Under the pieces are notes generated by a model. The model was not told the origin of the DNA. It saw nothing but the letters and a program-made list of their open reading frames with translations, and did not search any database. A stretch of DNA of 64,000 bases from CBDDIP01 sp965229005 (GTDB lineage: Bacteria; Actinomycetota; Acidimicrobiia; Acidimicrobiales; Ilumatobacteraceae): positions 2,480,001 through 2,544,000 of the forward strand of contig CBDDIP010000002.1 of NCBI GenBank assembly GCA_965229005.1. Direction: 5' to 3'. Below, in pieces: positions 54,125 to 61,365 of this stretch (within the stretch, counting starts at the first letter, position 1; the number at the start of each line of letters is the position of its first letter). The position numbers and the translations under genes are program-made.

Positions 54125-55659
54125 CGATGACGCTGATCAAAGTCAAGGGCGACACGGTCACGTTCGTGGACAAGCCACCGGGCGGCGGCGGGCCGGAGCC
54201 CGAAGGCTCCAGCCACGAACCGGTTCACCGCACCACTGAGCAGCCTGGCCAGCTACCCGCAAGCAACGGTACGGAGCCGTCGGCAGCCGAGCAAGGCGCA
54301 TCTGCGGTCGACGACAGCGACCCGTTCGGCGACGAGCCGTTCGTTGACACGCTTCCGAAGGAAGTGGGTTGGGTGCTAGCCCAGGGCTACGCGGCCGTCC
54401 CGGTTCGCATCCAGGCGGACGGCAGCAAGAAGCCTCAGGTGCGCGAGTGGACAACCAAGAAGGTGGACCCCACCTACATCAAGAGGCTCGCCCGCAAGAA
54501 CGATCCGGACCTGCTGTTCGCTGTTGCGACTGGCGACCTGTCGGGCGGGCTGATCGCGTTGGACTTCGACGGTGTTGCGGGCATGGCGACACTTCGCGGC
54601 CTTGGCCTACAGCCGACGTTGACCACGCCTGGCGGTGGCGCGCACGTGTGGGTGTCTGCGCCCGGCCTAGGGGCACGTACACGGGGCTACGTGCCCGCCT
54701 TCCCGGCCATGGAGGTCAAGGCCAACGGGGGCAAGGTCACCTTCCACGGTGAGAACAAGACGAAGGGCGGCAGGCGGTACGAGTTCACCGAGTGGCCTCC
54801 GCGCATCGTGCCGTACGGAGACCTCCCTGCTTCCCTGCGGGCGCACATTGAGTCGAAGCTGGTTGCTGGCCAGCCCGCGCCGCAGCGGGAGGGCCGGGTT
54901 GACGAGACCGGTCCCGACTACGACTGGATCTGGATGCGCCTCGCTGATGCCGTCCGGCGGGTGAAGATCCAAGGGCTCAGCCGGAACGAGAACGGCTACT
55001 GGCTCATGGAACGGCTCTGGCATCAGGGTGCGGATGAAGCCGACATGCGCCAGTGGGGAGGGCGCTACCAACAAGACGTCACCGACCTCGGTGATGGCCC
55101 GTACTCGATGGACGAGATCAACGACACGATCAACGGGCTGCTCCGCCGAGACCCGAAGGAGCGTGATCCGGAGAGTTACAAGAAGCTGCCGTCGTTGAGA
55201 TTGACCGTGCCGTCCTTCAGGCTGGTGACCTTGGCGACCGGCATCTCCTCGGTGGTGCTGCCGCGCTTGACGATGATGGTGCGGCCGGCGATGGCCTTGC
55301 GCAACTGGTCGAGCGTGGCGGCGGACAGGTCAACCGGTTCGACGGCGGCGACGTTGCGGCGGACGAGCACGCTCTCGGCGTGCGGGCGCACAGCACCCGA
55401 ATACAGCCGCCGTGCGGCCCCTGGGCTGCCGAGCTTGAGGGCGTCGGCCACCGCGGCCCATGACCGTTGTTCGGTGTCGCGCAGGCGCACCAGCTCGTCG
55501 CGGCTGGTGATCAGCTGGAACTGGGGGTCGTCTTGCTTGCGGGTGTTGGGCATGGCTGGCTCCTGGTGGTTGGTGCCCCGCAGGTGGAGCGGAGGCGTTG
55601 GAGCACATGGTGCAGAACCCTGCGCGAGAAGTTCAGGAGTTTCTCCCAAAGACCCGTAA
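54121..55659 (+). CDS. bifunctional primase/polymerase (prim-pol), C-terminus lost
   Basis: Prim-pol domain at about residues 80-240: PVRIQADGSKKPQVREW, SGGLIALDFDG (catalytic acids), TPGGGAHVW and EVKANGGKVTFHG. About 110 helical residues follow. From about 55180 the frame runs antisense through the reverse-strand gene at 55176-55553, and the predicted residues turn into Ser/Arg/Thr-rich nonsense. A helicase part expected in replication proteins of this type is absent, so the gene is probably cut by a deletion. Start GTG 54121 (4-nt overlap) or ATG 54127. Confidence 0.75.
   Translation: MTMTLIKVKGDTVTFVDKPPGGGGPEPEGSSHEPVHRTTEQPGQLPASNGTEPSAAEQGASAVDDSDPFGDEPFVDTLPKEVGWVLAQGYAAVPVRIQADGSKKPQVREWTTKKVDPTYIKRLARKNDPDLLFAVATGDLSGGLIALDFDGVAGMATLRGLGLQPTLTTPGGGAHVWVSAPGLGARTRGYVPAFPAMEVKANGGKVTFHGENKTKGGRRYEFTEWPPRIVPYGDLPASLRAHIESKLVAGQPAPQREGRVDETGPDYDWIWMRLADAVRRVKIQGLSRNENGYWLMERLWHQGADEADMRQWGGRYQQDVTDLGDGPYSMDEINDTINGLLRRDPKERDPESYKKLPSLRLTVPSFRLVTLATGISSVVLPRLTMMVRPAMALRNWSSVAADRSTGSTAATLRRTSTLSACGRTAPEYSRRAAPGLPSLRASATAAHDRCSVSRRRTSSSRLVISWNWGSSCLRVLGMAGSWWLVPRRWSGGVGAHGAEPCARSSGVSPKDP
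55176..55553 (-). CDS. hypothetical protein with HTH-like segment
   Basis: 125 aa, not recognised. A helical segment (RDTEQRSWAAVADALKLGSPGAARRLYSG) looks like a helix-turn-helix; a beta-rich tail (TIIVKRGSTTEEMPVAKVTSLKDGTVNL) follows. ATG 55553 has a good AGGAG 7 nt upstream. It faces the primase gene head-on and its coding region overlaps the nonsense tail of that frame. Confidence 0.7.
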   Translation of the reverse strand: MPNTRKQDDPQFQLITSRDELVRLRDTEQRSWAAVADALKLGSPGAARRLYSGAVRPHAESVLVRRNVAAVEPVDLSAATLDQLRKAIAGRTIIVKRGSTTEEMPVAKVTSLKDGTVNLNDGSFL

Positions 55660-55732
55660 TAGGGCAAATGGGCATATGCGCCATATATCGAATAAAGAAC
55701 CGCTTGTCAGCGGCCCATAATTTCTGCACGGT
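55554..55732. promoter_or_regulatory. AT-richer divergent control region of the element
   Basis: 180 bp between two divergent genes, clearly richer in A/T than the surroundings. It contains an ATATG-CGC-CATAT palindrome (55674-55686), a likely operator, and TAATTT (55718-55723) 9 nt before the RHH gene's ATG. No gene. Confidence 0.55.
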
Positions 55733-55969
55733 ATGGGTATGCAAGTTGCCAACAACACGGGGCCCTCGGTTCGGCCGGGCCCAGTTCCAACATTCACCAA
55801 GAAGCTGAAGGTGTGGGTGCGTCCGGACCAGGACGCAGCCCTCGGCCGTATCGCTCGTGCACTGGGCATGACCGTCAGCGACGTCGTCCGCATGTTTCTG
55901 GACACCGGGATCGACGCCGTTGAGCAAACACCTTCCTATCGAACGATCAGCAAGGAGACCGCGAAGTGA
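55733..55969 (+). CDS. ribbon-helix-helix protein
   Basis: 78 aa. The C-terminal half (KLKVWVRPDQDAALGRIARALGMTVSDVVRMFLDTGID) has the beta-strand/two-helix pattern of RHH/CopG repressors. The palindrome upstream could be its own operator. It overlaps the next gene by 4 nt (GTGA). ATG 55739 is an alternative start. Confidence 0.75.
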   Translation: MGMQVANNTGPSVRPGPVPTFTKKLKVWVRPDQDAALGRIARALGMTVSDVVRMFLDTGIDAVEQTPSYRTISKETAK

Positions 55970-56157
55970 AGATTGACCCGAACGAAACGAAGATGCTGCG
56001 GCAGCGCCACGAGTGGATCGTCGCCAAGGGCGAGGCGCTGCAACGCGCATCGTTGGAGGCCGAAGACGCGCTGTCGGCGCTGGAGGACCGTGAGGCCCGC
56101 CGTGCCACCCGCAACGCCACTGCGGCGAGCGAGCTGCCGTTCGGTGGTGTGCGATGA
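55966..56157 (+). CDS. small helical protein of the element
   Basis: 63 aa; helical charged region (QRHEWIVAKGEALQRASLEAEDALSALEDREARR). Overlaps both neighbours by 4 nt, so it is part of a translationally coupled chain RHH - this gene - next. Unknown function. Confidence 0.7.
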   Translation: MKIDPNETKMLRQRHEWIVAKGEALQRASLEAEDALSALEDREARRATRNATAASELPFGGVR

Positions 56158-56590
56158 AGCGCACGCTGGCGTCGGCCGCGCGGGCCATTGAAGACTTTCG
56201 GGCGTCGTTGCCCGGCCCGGTGGTGGAGGCGTATCAGACCGAGCTGGAAGCGGCACGCGCCCATGCGATGGAGACGGCGGCGACGGCGCACGCTGAGCGA
56301 GCGCAGGCTGCCCATCGTCTCGCTGAGGAGGTTCGGCCGGCAGTGGAAGATGTCCTCGCCCGGTACGCCGAACTGGCCAAGCGAGCAGCGCTCGCGGAGA
56401 CGCCGTCACGCGAGATCTCCAAGGCGCTGCAGTCGCTGCGCATGGAGCACCGAGCCGTCGTCCGCAGGGGGCAGGAGGTCGGTCGGGTGATGGCGAACCT
56501 GCAGACCATTGAGGCCGACCCCATCGGCTGGGTGGATGAGACCGTGTACGCCCAAGTACCCGCTCACTTCACCCCGAGTTCAACTTCTAG
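56154..56590 (+). pseudogene. coiled-coil protein with probable 1-nt frameshift near its end
   Basis: The first ~139 residues are a convincing long helix (TELEAARAHAMETAATAHAER, RAALAETPSREISKALQSL). After position about 56572 the frame runs on to 56966 as Arg/Pro-rich nonsense antisense-like to good sense and overlaps the next gene. Adding one C to the CCCC run at 56572-56575 would instead give a natural end, PEFNF then TAG at 56588-56590, just before the next ATG. So a 1-nt deletion or a sequencing error is likely. Confidence 0.6.
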
Positions 56591-56601
56591 GACCAGCCGC
56601 C

Positions 56602-56931
56602 ATGTGGCACCTCACCCACCCCCTACCTTGCCCCTGCGGGAACGACGCCGACCACGCCGTGCGCCCGCCCAACCTCCCGCACTGGCCCGGCGAGGCAACG
56701 CTCGGACGGGCGGCGGTGGAGCTCTTCAAAAAGGAGCACCATCGCCGCCCGAACTGGGTGGAGCTGATGAACACGTTGGAAGCGATCGTGGGCGACCACG
56801 AGGTTGCGGCCACCGTGCTGCGCAACGCCGTCGCCTGGCAGGCCATCACGGCCCGCCCCACGTACACGTGGCCCGCCGAGACCTACGACGTGGGTCCGTA
56901 CAAGGTGCCGCAACTCTTGCTCGCTGCGTGA
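56602..56931 (+). CDS. hypothetical protein of the element
   Basis: 109 aa. CPCGNDADHAVRPPNLPHWPGEATLG at the start (two Cys, several His) and a helical middle (LMNTLEAIVGDHEVAATVLRNAVAW) then YTWPAETYDVGPYKV. No family recognised. Starts 12 nt after the repaired end of the preceding frame. Confidence 0.65.
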   Translation: MWHLTHPLPCPCGNDADHAVRPPNLPHWPGEATLGRAAVELFKKEHHRRPNWVELMNTLEAIVGDHEVAATVLRNAVAWQAITARPTYTWPAETYDVGPYKVPQLLLAA

Positions 56932-56997
56932 CCACAACTCACACAACTGTCATTCAACGCTCCTGACTCAAGCCCTGACGGAGTTGGCGTTGAATAC

Positions 56998-57027
56998 TTG
57001 AACGCGCGGCCGCCGAGCCTCTACACT
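56998..57027 (+). promoter_or_regulatory. full promoter with leaderless start
   Basis: TTGAAC (56998-57003), 18-bp spacer, TACACT (57022-57027), then 7 nt to GTG 57035. It is preceded by a 9-bp inverted repeat ATTCAACGC/GCGTTGAAT (56952-56960 with 56987-56995) that may be an operator. Confidence 0.6.
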
Positions 57028-57034
57028 CGGCGTT

Positions 57035-57442
57035 GTGGAACTTGAGCGCCCGTCAGACGCCATTCGAACGGCGGTGAACGAACACCTGGAGCTACTCACC
57101 CAGGCGCGAGCTTTGGAGCATCAGGCGCGACGAAAGCTTGAAGCGGCGCAGGCGAAGGTGGCCAAGATCAGCTCGCTGTTGGACACCTACCGGGCGATCT
57201 ACGACCTTGACGTTGAAGACGAGATCGTCGGGGAGCCAGATGACGATGGCCGCACCCACGGGCCGCGCCCTCATACAACAGGTCCTCCAGGCGAGCGGGG
57301 ACACGCCGCTGACGCCGCGGGATGTGTTGGAGCGGATCGAGATTCTTGGATGGACCACCAACTCGAAGGACCCTCTGAACGTGGTGCGCACGCAGCTCGG
57401 CCAGTTGCGCGAGCGCATCCCCAACGTCCAAGAGGAACGTAG
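57035..57442 (+). CDS. coiled-coil protein, possibly frameshifted from the next gene
   Basis: 135 aa as read. The first ~70 residues (AIRTAVNEHLELLTQARALEHQARRKLEAAQAKVAKISSLL) form a coiled coil; after about residue 68 the sequence becomes a Gly/His/Arg-rich out-of-frame reading of the winged-helix gene starting at 57240. GTG 57035 has a strong promoter. Either the gene ends here in an overlapping tail or a 1-nt shift has split one coiled-coil plus HTH protein in two. Confidence 0.55.
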   Translation: MELERPSDAIRTAVNEHLELLTQARALEHQARRKLEAAQAKVAKISSLLDTYRAIYDLDVEDEIVGEPDDDGRTHGPRPHTTGPPGERGHAADAAGCVGADRDSWMDHQLEGPSERGAHAARPVARAHPQRPRGT

Positions 57443-57527
57443 CGGCAGCCACGTTCGCTACACCTGGCGGGACAAGCCCCAGTTGAGACTCGGGCCAATC
57501 CGTGCGAGACCGAGCAACGTCGGATAG
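57240..57527 (+). CDS. winged-helix (HARE-HTH-like) protein
   Basis: 95 aa. ALIQQVLQASGDTPLTPRDVLERIEILGW, then PLNVVRTQLGQLRERIPNVQEERSG and HVRYTWRD match the HARE-HTH/restriction-type winged helix, which in bacteria is often linked to restriction or conflict proteins. It starts inside the preceding gene in another frame, no separate ribosome-binding site is evident. Confidence 0.6.
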   Translation: MTMAAPTGRALIQQVLQASGDTPLTPRDVLERIEILGWTTNSKDPLNVVRTQLGQLRERIPNVQEERSGSHVRYTWRDKPQLRLGPIRARPSNVG

Positions 57528-57676
57528 CACAAGGACTTGTGGGCCACGTCGCCAACGTGGATCACGAGAAGGGCGACGGGAGCTAGTTCGCCGCAACCTC
57601 ACATCCAGTGAGGACGACGAACTAGCCCCGTCGTTGCAACACAAATCGTAGCGGCAAGGCCCCGAGCGGATCGGGG
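57528..57676 (+). promoter_or_regulatory. run of four hairpins upstream of the TIR gene
   Basis: CACAAG/CTTGTG (57528-57541), CCACGT/ACGTGG (57544-57560), a large nested stem 57575-57590 with 57618-57632 containing CCTCAC/GTGAGG (57597-57613), and CCCCGA/TCGGGG (57660-57676). No reading frame of note. Either a terminator plus leader or a structured RNA. Confidence 0.6.
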
Positions 57677-57709
57677 CATCGACGCATGGGCACCTGGAAG
57701 GACGGCGAC

Positions 57710-58603
57710 GTGACACCGGCAGAACGAGTGCCGATGCTGAGGCGAGTGGCGGGTCGGCTTGCCGAGTTTGTGTCGGGAGACATTGACCTTCACTTGCGCG
57801 AGTTCGGCTTCCCATCGCGCGGCTGGTTCCAAGAGGAAGAGGACTACGACTACGCGCTACGTCAACTGTCGAAGGGTGCCGACGAGAACTTGGTCCAGCT
57901 GGACGCGTTCCTGTTCGGCAACGACCCTGACCCCAGCGACACAGACCTCGTCTGGATGCCCGCCACCTTCAGGCTGTTCATCTCCCACATTTCGCCGCAC
58001 AAAGACGATGCGATGAAGCTGGCCAAGGTGTTGCACGAGCGCTACAACGTGCATGGCTTCGTAGCGCACGAGGCGATCAAGCCGAACTTGATGTGGCAGC
58101 AGACGATCTTGAACAGCCTGCGCACGTGCGACGCGTTGGTGGCCCTGTTGCGACCGAAGTTCCACGAGAGCAACTGGACCGACCAAGAGATTGGCTACGT
58201 GCTCGGGCGGTCGCGGCCGGTGCTCAGCGTGCGGCTAGGAGTAGATCCTTACGGCTTCTTCAGCGTGACGCAGGCCATCTCTGGCACCGGCAAGCGCGCA
58301 CCTGAGATCTCGCAGGAGATCGTCACAGCCCTTGCGTCCGACCCACGTTGCAACGAGGCGCTCCGCGACGCGCTGGTGCAACGACTGGCCACGGCTGGAT
58401 CCTTTGATCATGCCCGCGAGCTGATGGGCTACTTGGAAGCGACACCGGCTATCACGGTGGAGCAATATGAGATGCTCGGTCGCAACGCGAGCACGAATGT
58501 GCAGCTAGGAAGCTGCACGGAGTATCCGTCGTTCATGAAGCGGCACCGCCCCGCAAACATGCCGAGACCAGACCCGGTGTATGGCGACGAAGAACCGTTC
58601 TGA
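57710..58603 (+). CDS. TIR-domain protein, possible NAD-cleaving defence effector
   Basis: 297 aa. A helical N-terminal part (about residues 1-75) is followed by a TIR domain at about 87-180: FRLFISHISPHKDDAMKLAKVL, then a GFVAHEAI strand, and the catalytic-type Glu E160 in NWTDQEIGY. A ~110-aa tail of unknown fold follows. TIR enzymes with this Glu cleave NAD in several anti-phage systems. GTG 57710 has GGAAGG 8 nt upstream; ATG 57686 is in frame but lacks a ribosome-binding site. The stop lies within the arm-type site repeat. Confidence 0.85.
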   Translation: MTPAERVPMLRRVAGRLAEFVSGDIDLHLREFGFPSRGWFQEEEDYDYALRQLSKGADENLVQLDAFLFGNDPDPSDTDLVWMPATFRLFISHISPHKDDAMKLAKVLHERYNVHGFVAHEAIKPNLMWQQTILNSLRTCDALVALLRPKFHESNWTDQEIGYVLGRSRPVLSVRLGVDPYGFFSVTQAISGTGKRAPEISQEIVTALASDPRCNEALRDALVQRLATAGSFDHARELMGYLEATPAITVEQYEMLGRNASTNVQLGSCTEYPSFMKRHRPANMPRPDPVYGDEEPF

Positions 58604-58719
58604 TGCAACCGTGATGCAACCGGTGGGGTTACAACAGGTGCCACGGGGTTACACGTCGTGCTGCCATCACCGCAGGTAAAAGGGTAAAAGTGCAGGTCGG
58701 GAAGGTGGCCCGGACCTTG
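58601..58719 (+). repeat. right arm of the element with direct repeats
   Basis: TGATGCAAC at 58601-58609 and 58612-58620 (11 bp apart), GGGGTTACA at 58625-58633 and 58645-58653, and GGTAAAAG tandem at 58675-58682/58683-58690, all left of the attR core. They look like binding sites for integrase or excisionase. Confidence 0.65.
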
Positions 58720-58919
58720 CTTACAAGGAAGATGTCGGGGGTTCGAGTCCCTCTGTGCCCACCCGGTGACGTCCCTGGTAGTTGCCGATTCGGGGGCAGC
58801 ACGGCACCGACGAGCCATGTCGTGATGCAACCCTGATGCAAGCGGCGAGCCACTTTTGCCTCTCCCTGCGGACGCAGAAAAACGTGCCCGCCGCGCTTGT
58901 AACCGCGCCGACTGCCACG
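58720..58919 (+). repeat. attR core plus second copy of the element's left end
   Basis: 58720-58763 is identical to the 3' part of tRNA-Val but has no 5' half, so is not a tRNA gene. 58764-58919 is colinear with the element's own left end at 53563-53717 (same TGATGCAAC pair at 58823-58842, same 20-mer CGCTTGTAACCGCGCCGACT at 58894-58913). A related element probably once lay here in tandem. From 58604 to 59003 there is no gene. Confidence 0.8.
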
Positions 58920-59003
58920 TACGTAGGCGGCACCACGGCATTGCAAGCGGGCGGGGTGCACCCGCGGTGCAGCGAGCGGTTAGTCCATCAGCGGTGAGCC
59001 CGG

Positions 59004-59660
59004 TCAGTTGCCGTCGGTCGTGGCAAGCAGGTCGGCGTGGTCGGTTCCGATCATGACGAGCACGTCGACTTCACCTGCAGTCACTGGTATGGGCCTGGTC
59101 TGGCGGATTGGTAGGGACTCCGGCATCGGCGCGATGTCCGCACCGCCGAGCCGGTCTGCGAGTGCTGCCGCAACGTCGTCGAAGCCGGGTCCGAAGTAGA
59201 CAACGGATTGTTCGAGCGTCGATCTCGCATTTACGGCGTCAACGACGACGTACTTCGTCTCGTTGAGGAGGACGACGGAGAATGCTCCGGCGACGCCATC
59301 GGTGTTGGCGGCGTTCGCCACGATGACGCGGGGTGGTGAGCTGGGAACGACCGAAGGGGTCGTTGGTGCAGGTGTGCTGGTCGTGCTCGCGACAGCTGAG
59401 GTGGTGGTCCCCGCGGTCGTGTTCGGTGTCGTGGCACTTGTCGGGCTGGTCAATGAGGTGGTGTCGACCGAGCCGGCTGTGTCGTCGGTGTCTCGAGTCC
59501 TCGCGATGGCCACGATGCCGCTGCCGATGGCTGCGACAGCGAGTGATGAAGCGATCATTCGTCTCCGGTCGTTGGATTTCGGTGCTTGGAAACGTGGCGT
59601 GAAACTCGCGTACTCGTGCCGGTGTTGTGCTGCGGCTGTGCGAAGGCGGTCGTCAATCAT
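59004..59660 (-). CDS. membrane protein with LytR C-terminal domain, sigma partner
   Basis: 218 aa. Short cytosolic N-terminus, transmembrane helix at about residues 34-52, Thr/Ser/Pro linker, then a LytR_C-type domain (VIVANAANTDGVAGAFSVVL, VVYFGPGFDDVAAALADRLG). The ATG overlaps the 3' end of the sigma gene upstream by 8 nt, so it is probably its membrane regulator. No classic anti-sigma motif. Confidence 0.78.
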   Translation of the reverse strand: MIDDRLRTAAAQHRHEYASFTPRFQAPKSNDRRRMIASSLAVAAIGSGIVAIARTRDTDDTAGSVDTTSLTSPTSATTPNTTAGTTTSAVASTTSTPAPTTPSVVPSSPPRVIVANAANTDGVAGAFSVVLLNETKYVVVDAVNARSTLEQSVVYFGPGFDDVAAALADRLGGADIAPMPESLPIRQTRPIPVTAGEVDVLVMIGTDHADLLATTDGN

Positions 59661-60180
59661 GGTCAATGTCCTCTCCGAGGCGCTCGGCGAGTGCTCGCCG
59701 AGCGCGTTGCAGGTGGGTCTTCGCCGTCGGTACGGCGATTCGAAGCACGTGGGCGGCTTGTTCGACGGTGAGATCGTCGATGTAGACGAGAGCGAGCAGG
59801 CTCGCCTGCCGTCTCGGTAGGCGACGAACTTCGGCCCACAGATCGTCGTGGCGCGGCGGCTGGCTGTTCTCGATGTGGTCACGCTGGCCCAGCCGCGCCA
59901 TCGATCTGCGCTCGACGCCTCGACGTCGCCGCCAACTGAGTGCGCGGTTGATCGCCACCCGCCGAAGCCAGAGGTCGGGTCGGTCGAGCAACGAGACGGT
60001 CTTCCAGCGTCGGTGGGCGGCGATGAACGCTTCTTGCGCGACCTCGGCCGCAACCTCTCGGTCGCCGGTGACGCCGCCAACGATCTGAAAGATGCCCTGG
60101 TAGTTCTGGCGATAGAACGTGTCGAAGGCGACGGGTGGGACCAGATCGACAACAACCTGGCGTGCTACGTCGTCCGACAC
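59653..60180 (-). CDS. ECF sigma factor (SigE-like)
   Basis: 175 aa. Region 2 (FDTFYRQNYQGIFQIV, VAAEVAQEAFIAAHRRW, LWLRRVAINRALSWRRR) and region 4 (RRLPRRQASLLALVYIDDLTVEQAAHVL, TAKTHLQRARRAL) complete. GTG 60180 is the longest start. First gene of a two-gene unit with the LytR_C protein. Confidence 0.88.
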   Translation of the reverse strand: MSDDVARQVVVDLVPPVAFDTFYRQNYQGIFQIVGGVTGDREVAAEVAQEAFIAAHRRWKTVSLLDRPDLWLRRVAINRALSWRRRRGVERRSMARLGQRDHIENSQPPRHDDLWAEVRRLPRRQASLLALVYIDDLTVEQAAHVLRIAVPTAKTHLQRARRALAERLGEDIDHD

Positions 60181-60563
60181 GGATACAACACTCCCAGCTA
60201 CCCCTCGACGGATGACAAGGCCGTCAGATCGTCCCGGCTTCTTCGCTCAAGGTGGACGGCGGCGGGTCACACCGGGCAACGGTGCGGACGGGTTGAAGCG
60301 CAGACCGCTGTCGGCGTGTGTTCTCATGTGCACGTGGCGTTTCGTCCTGGCGGACCGCGAAACTCTGGGATTCCACACGCCCTTGTCGGAGTCCGGCCCT
60401 GACGCAGTTGAGCTGACTCGTAGCTGATTCGTCGCAGCGGCGGGAGCATGCGCGGCGACGACTGGTGCTGGGGGCACATTGCCCGCGTTCCCGAGAGCGC
60501 GTCCGGCGCCGGCTCGTCACTTTGCGCGGCGCCTGGCGTCTGCTGACGTTCGATCCACGGCCG
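60181..60563. other. gene-free stretch
   Basis: About 380 bp between the sigma gene start and the end of the MetF-like gene. I see no credible gene or strong hairpin; it probably holds the promoter of the sigma unit. Confidence 0.5.
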
Positions 60564-61337
60564 TCAGCCTTGTTCGAGCCTGGCAGCGATCTCTCGGTAT
60601 CGAGTGACAGGAATCAGGTGAACCCCGTCAAAGGCACCCGAGTGTCGAATGTGGTCGACCATCGAACAGGCGAAGTCGACATCTGCGTTGCTTGACGACT
60701 CGAGGGCTTCGATCAGTGACTCGGGTACGGCGAGTTGTGGGATCTGTGCGGAGAGCCTGCGTGCCATCGCTGGAGAGGGCGGGGCCATGACGCCGGCAAA
60801 GATCGGACCGCTGAAGGTCACGGTGTCGCGCCAACGCATCAGGTCGTCGAACGAGAAGCTCACTTGCGCGAACATGAAGTCGGCTTCGAGCTTCCAGGAT
60901 GGCAGCTGGCCCAGACTGGAGCTCACACCGATGCGAAACGGTGTGGGTGCGAGCGCTGCGTCCGAGCCGAACCGCCGAGCATGGTCGATCATCGAGCGAA
61001 CGGTGAGGTCATCGGAGCGTCGCCCTGACTCGGGCCGATCGCCGTACACGAACAGAAACTCGCTGACGCCGTACGCGGCAGCGGTGAGCAGGTCGCGCTG
61101 GAAGCCGAGAACGTTGCGGTCACGGGCGTTCAGACATGCGATCGATCGCCCGCCCATCAACGCCACCTCGCGAGCGACCGCAATGCTCGACACCGTCGCT
61201 CGGCCGATGTGATTGTCGGGAATCAGAAACGACGACGCGATGCGGCTCATCACCCCGATCTGGTGTCGCACGCGCATGAGGTCGGCGCGAGTGGCCGGCT
61301 CTACCTCGCAGACGATGCTGAATTCATCGGTCGGCAC
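60564..61337 (-). CDS. methylenetetrahydrofolate reductase-like protein
   Basis: 257 aa, MTHFR (MetF) barrel: FSIVCEVEPATRADL, SIACLNARDRNVLGFQRDLLTAAAYG and FLFVYGDRP correspond to the folate/FAD-binding strands (MetF has CRDRN and the LxGD turn). It is shorter than usual and may be a divergent paralogue acting on another folate. GTG 61337 has TACTGT (61344-61349, reverse) 6 nt upstream. Confidence 0.82.
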   Translation of the reverse strand: MPTDEFSIVCEVEPATRADLMRVRHQIGVMSRIASSFLIPDNHIGRATVSSIAVAREVALMGGRSIACLNARDRNVLGFQRDLLTAAAYGVSEFLFVYGDRPESGRRSDDLTVRSMIDHARRFGSDAALAPTPFRIGVSSSLGQLPSWKLEADFMFAQVSFSFDDLMRWRDTVTFSGPIFAGVMAPPSPAMARRLSAQIPQLAVPESLIEALESSSNADVDFACSMVDHIRHSGAFDGVHLIPVTRYREIAARLEQG

Positions 61338-61365
61338 GTCTCGACAGTACGCGTCCGCCTGAGTC

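Larger units (their letters stand above)
53519..58763 (+). mobile_element. integrase-less tRNA-Val integrated element (satellite-like)
   Basis: About 5.2 kb between perfect 44-bp direct repeats in and beyond tRNA-Val. Inside: excisionase-like HTH gene, prim-pol primase, ribbon-helix-helix gene, small unknown genes and a TIR protein. Paired TGATGCAAC sites flank the core on both sides once circularised (53622-53641 and 58601-58620). No integrase, FtsK-like transfer gene or phage structural gene is seen. Gene starts inside use Shine-Dalgarno sites more than the chromosome does. Confidence 0.85.

Noticed and set aside
58720..58763. Possible second tRNA-Val gene.
   Set aside because: Only the 3' part from the anticodon loop is present; no acceptor 5' strand or D arm. 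It is the attR repeat.
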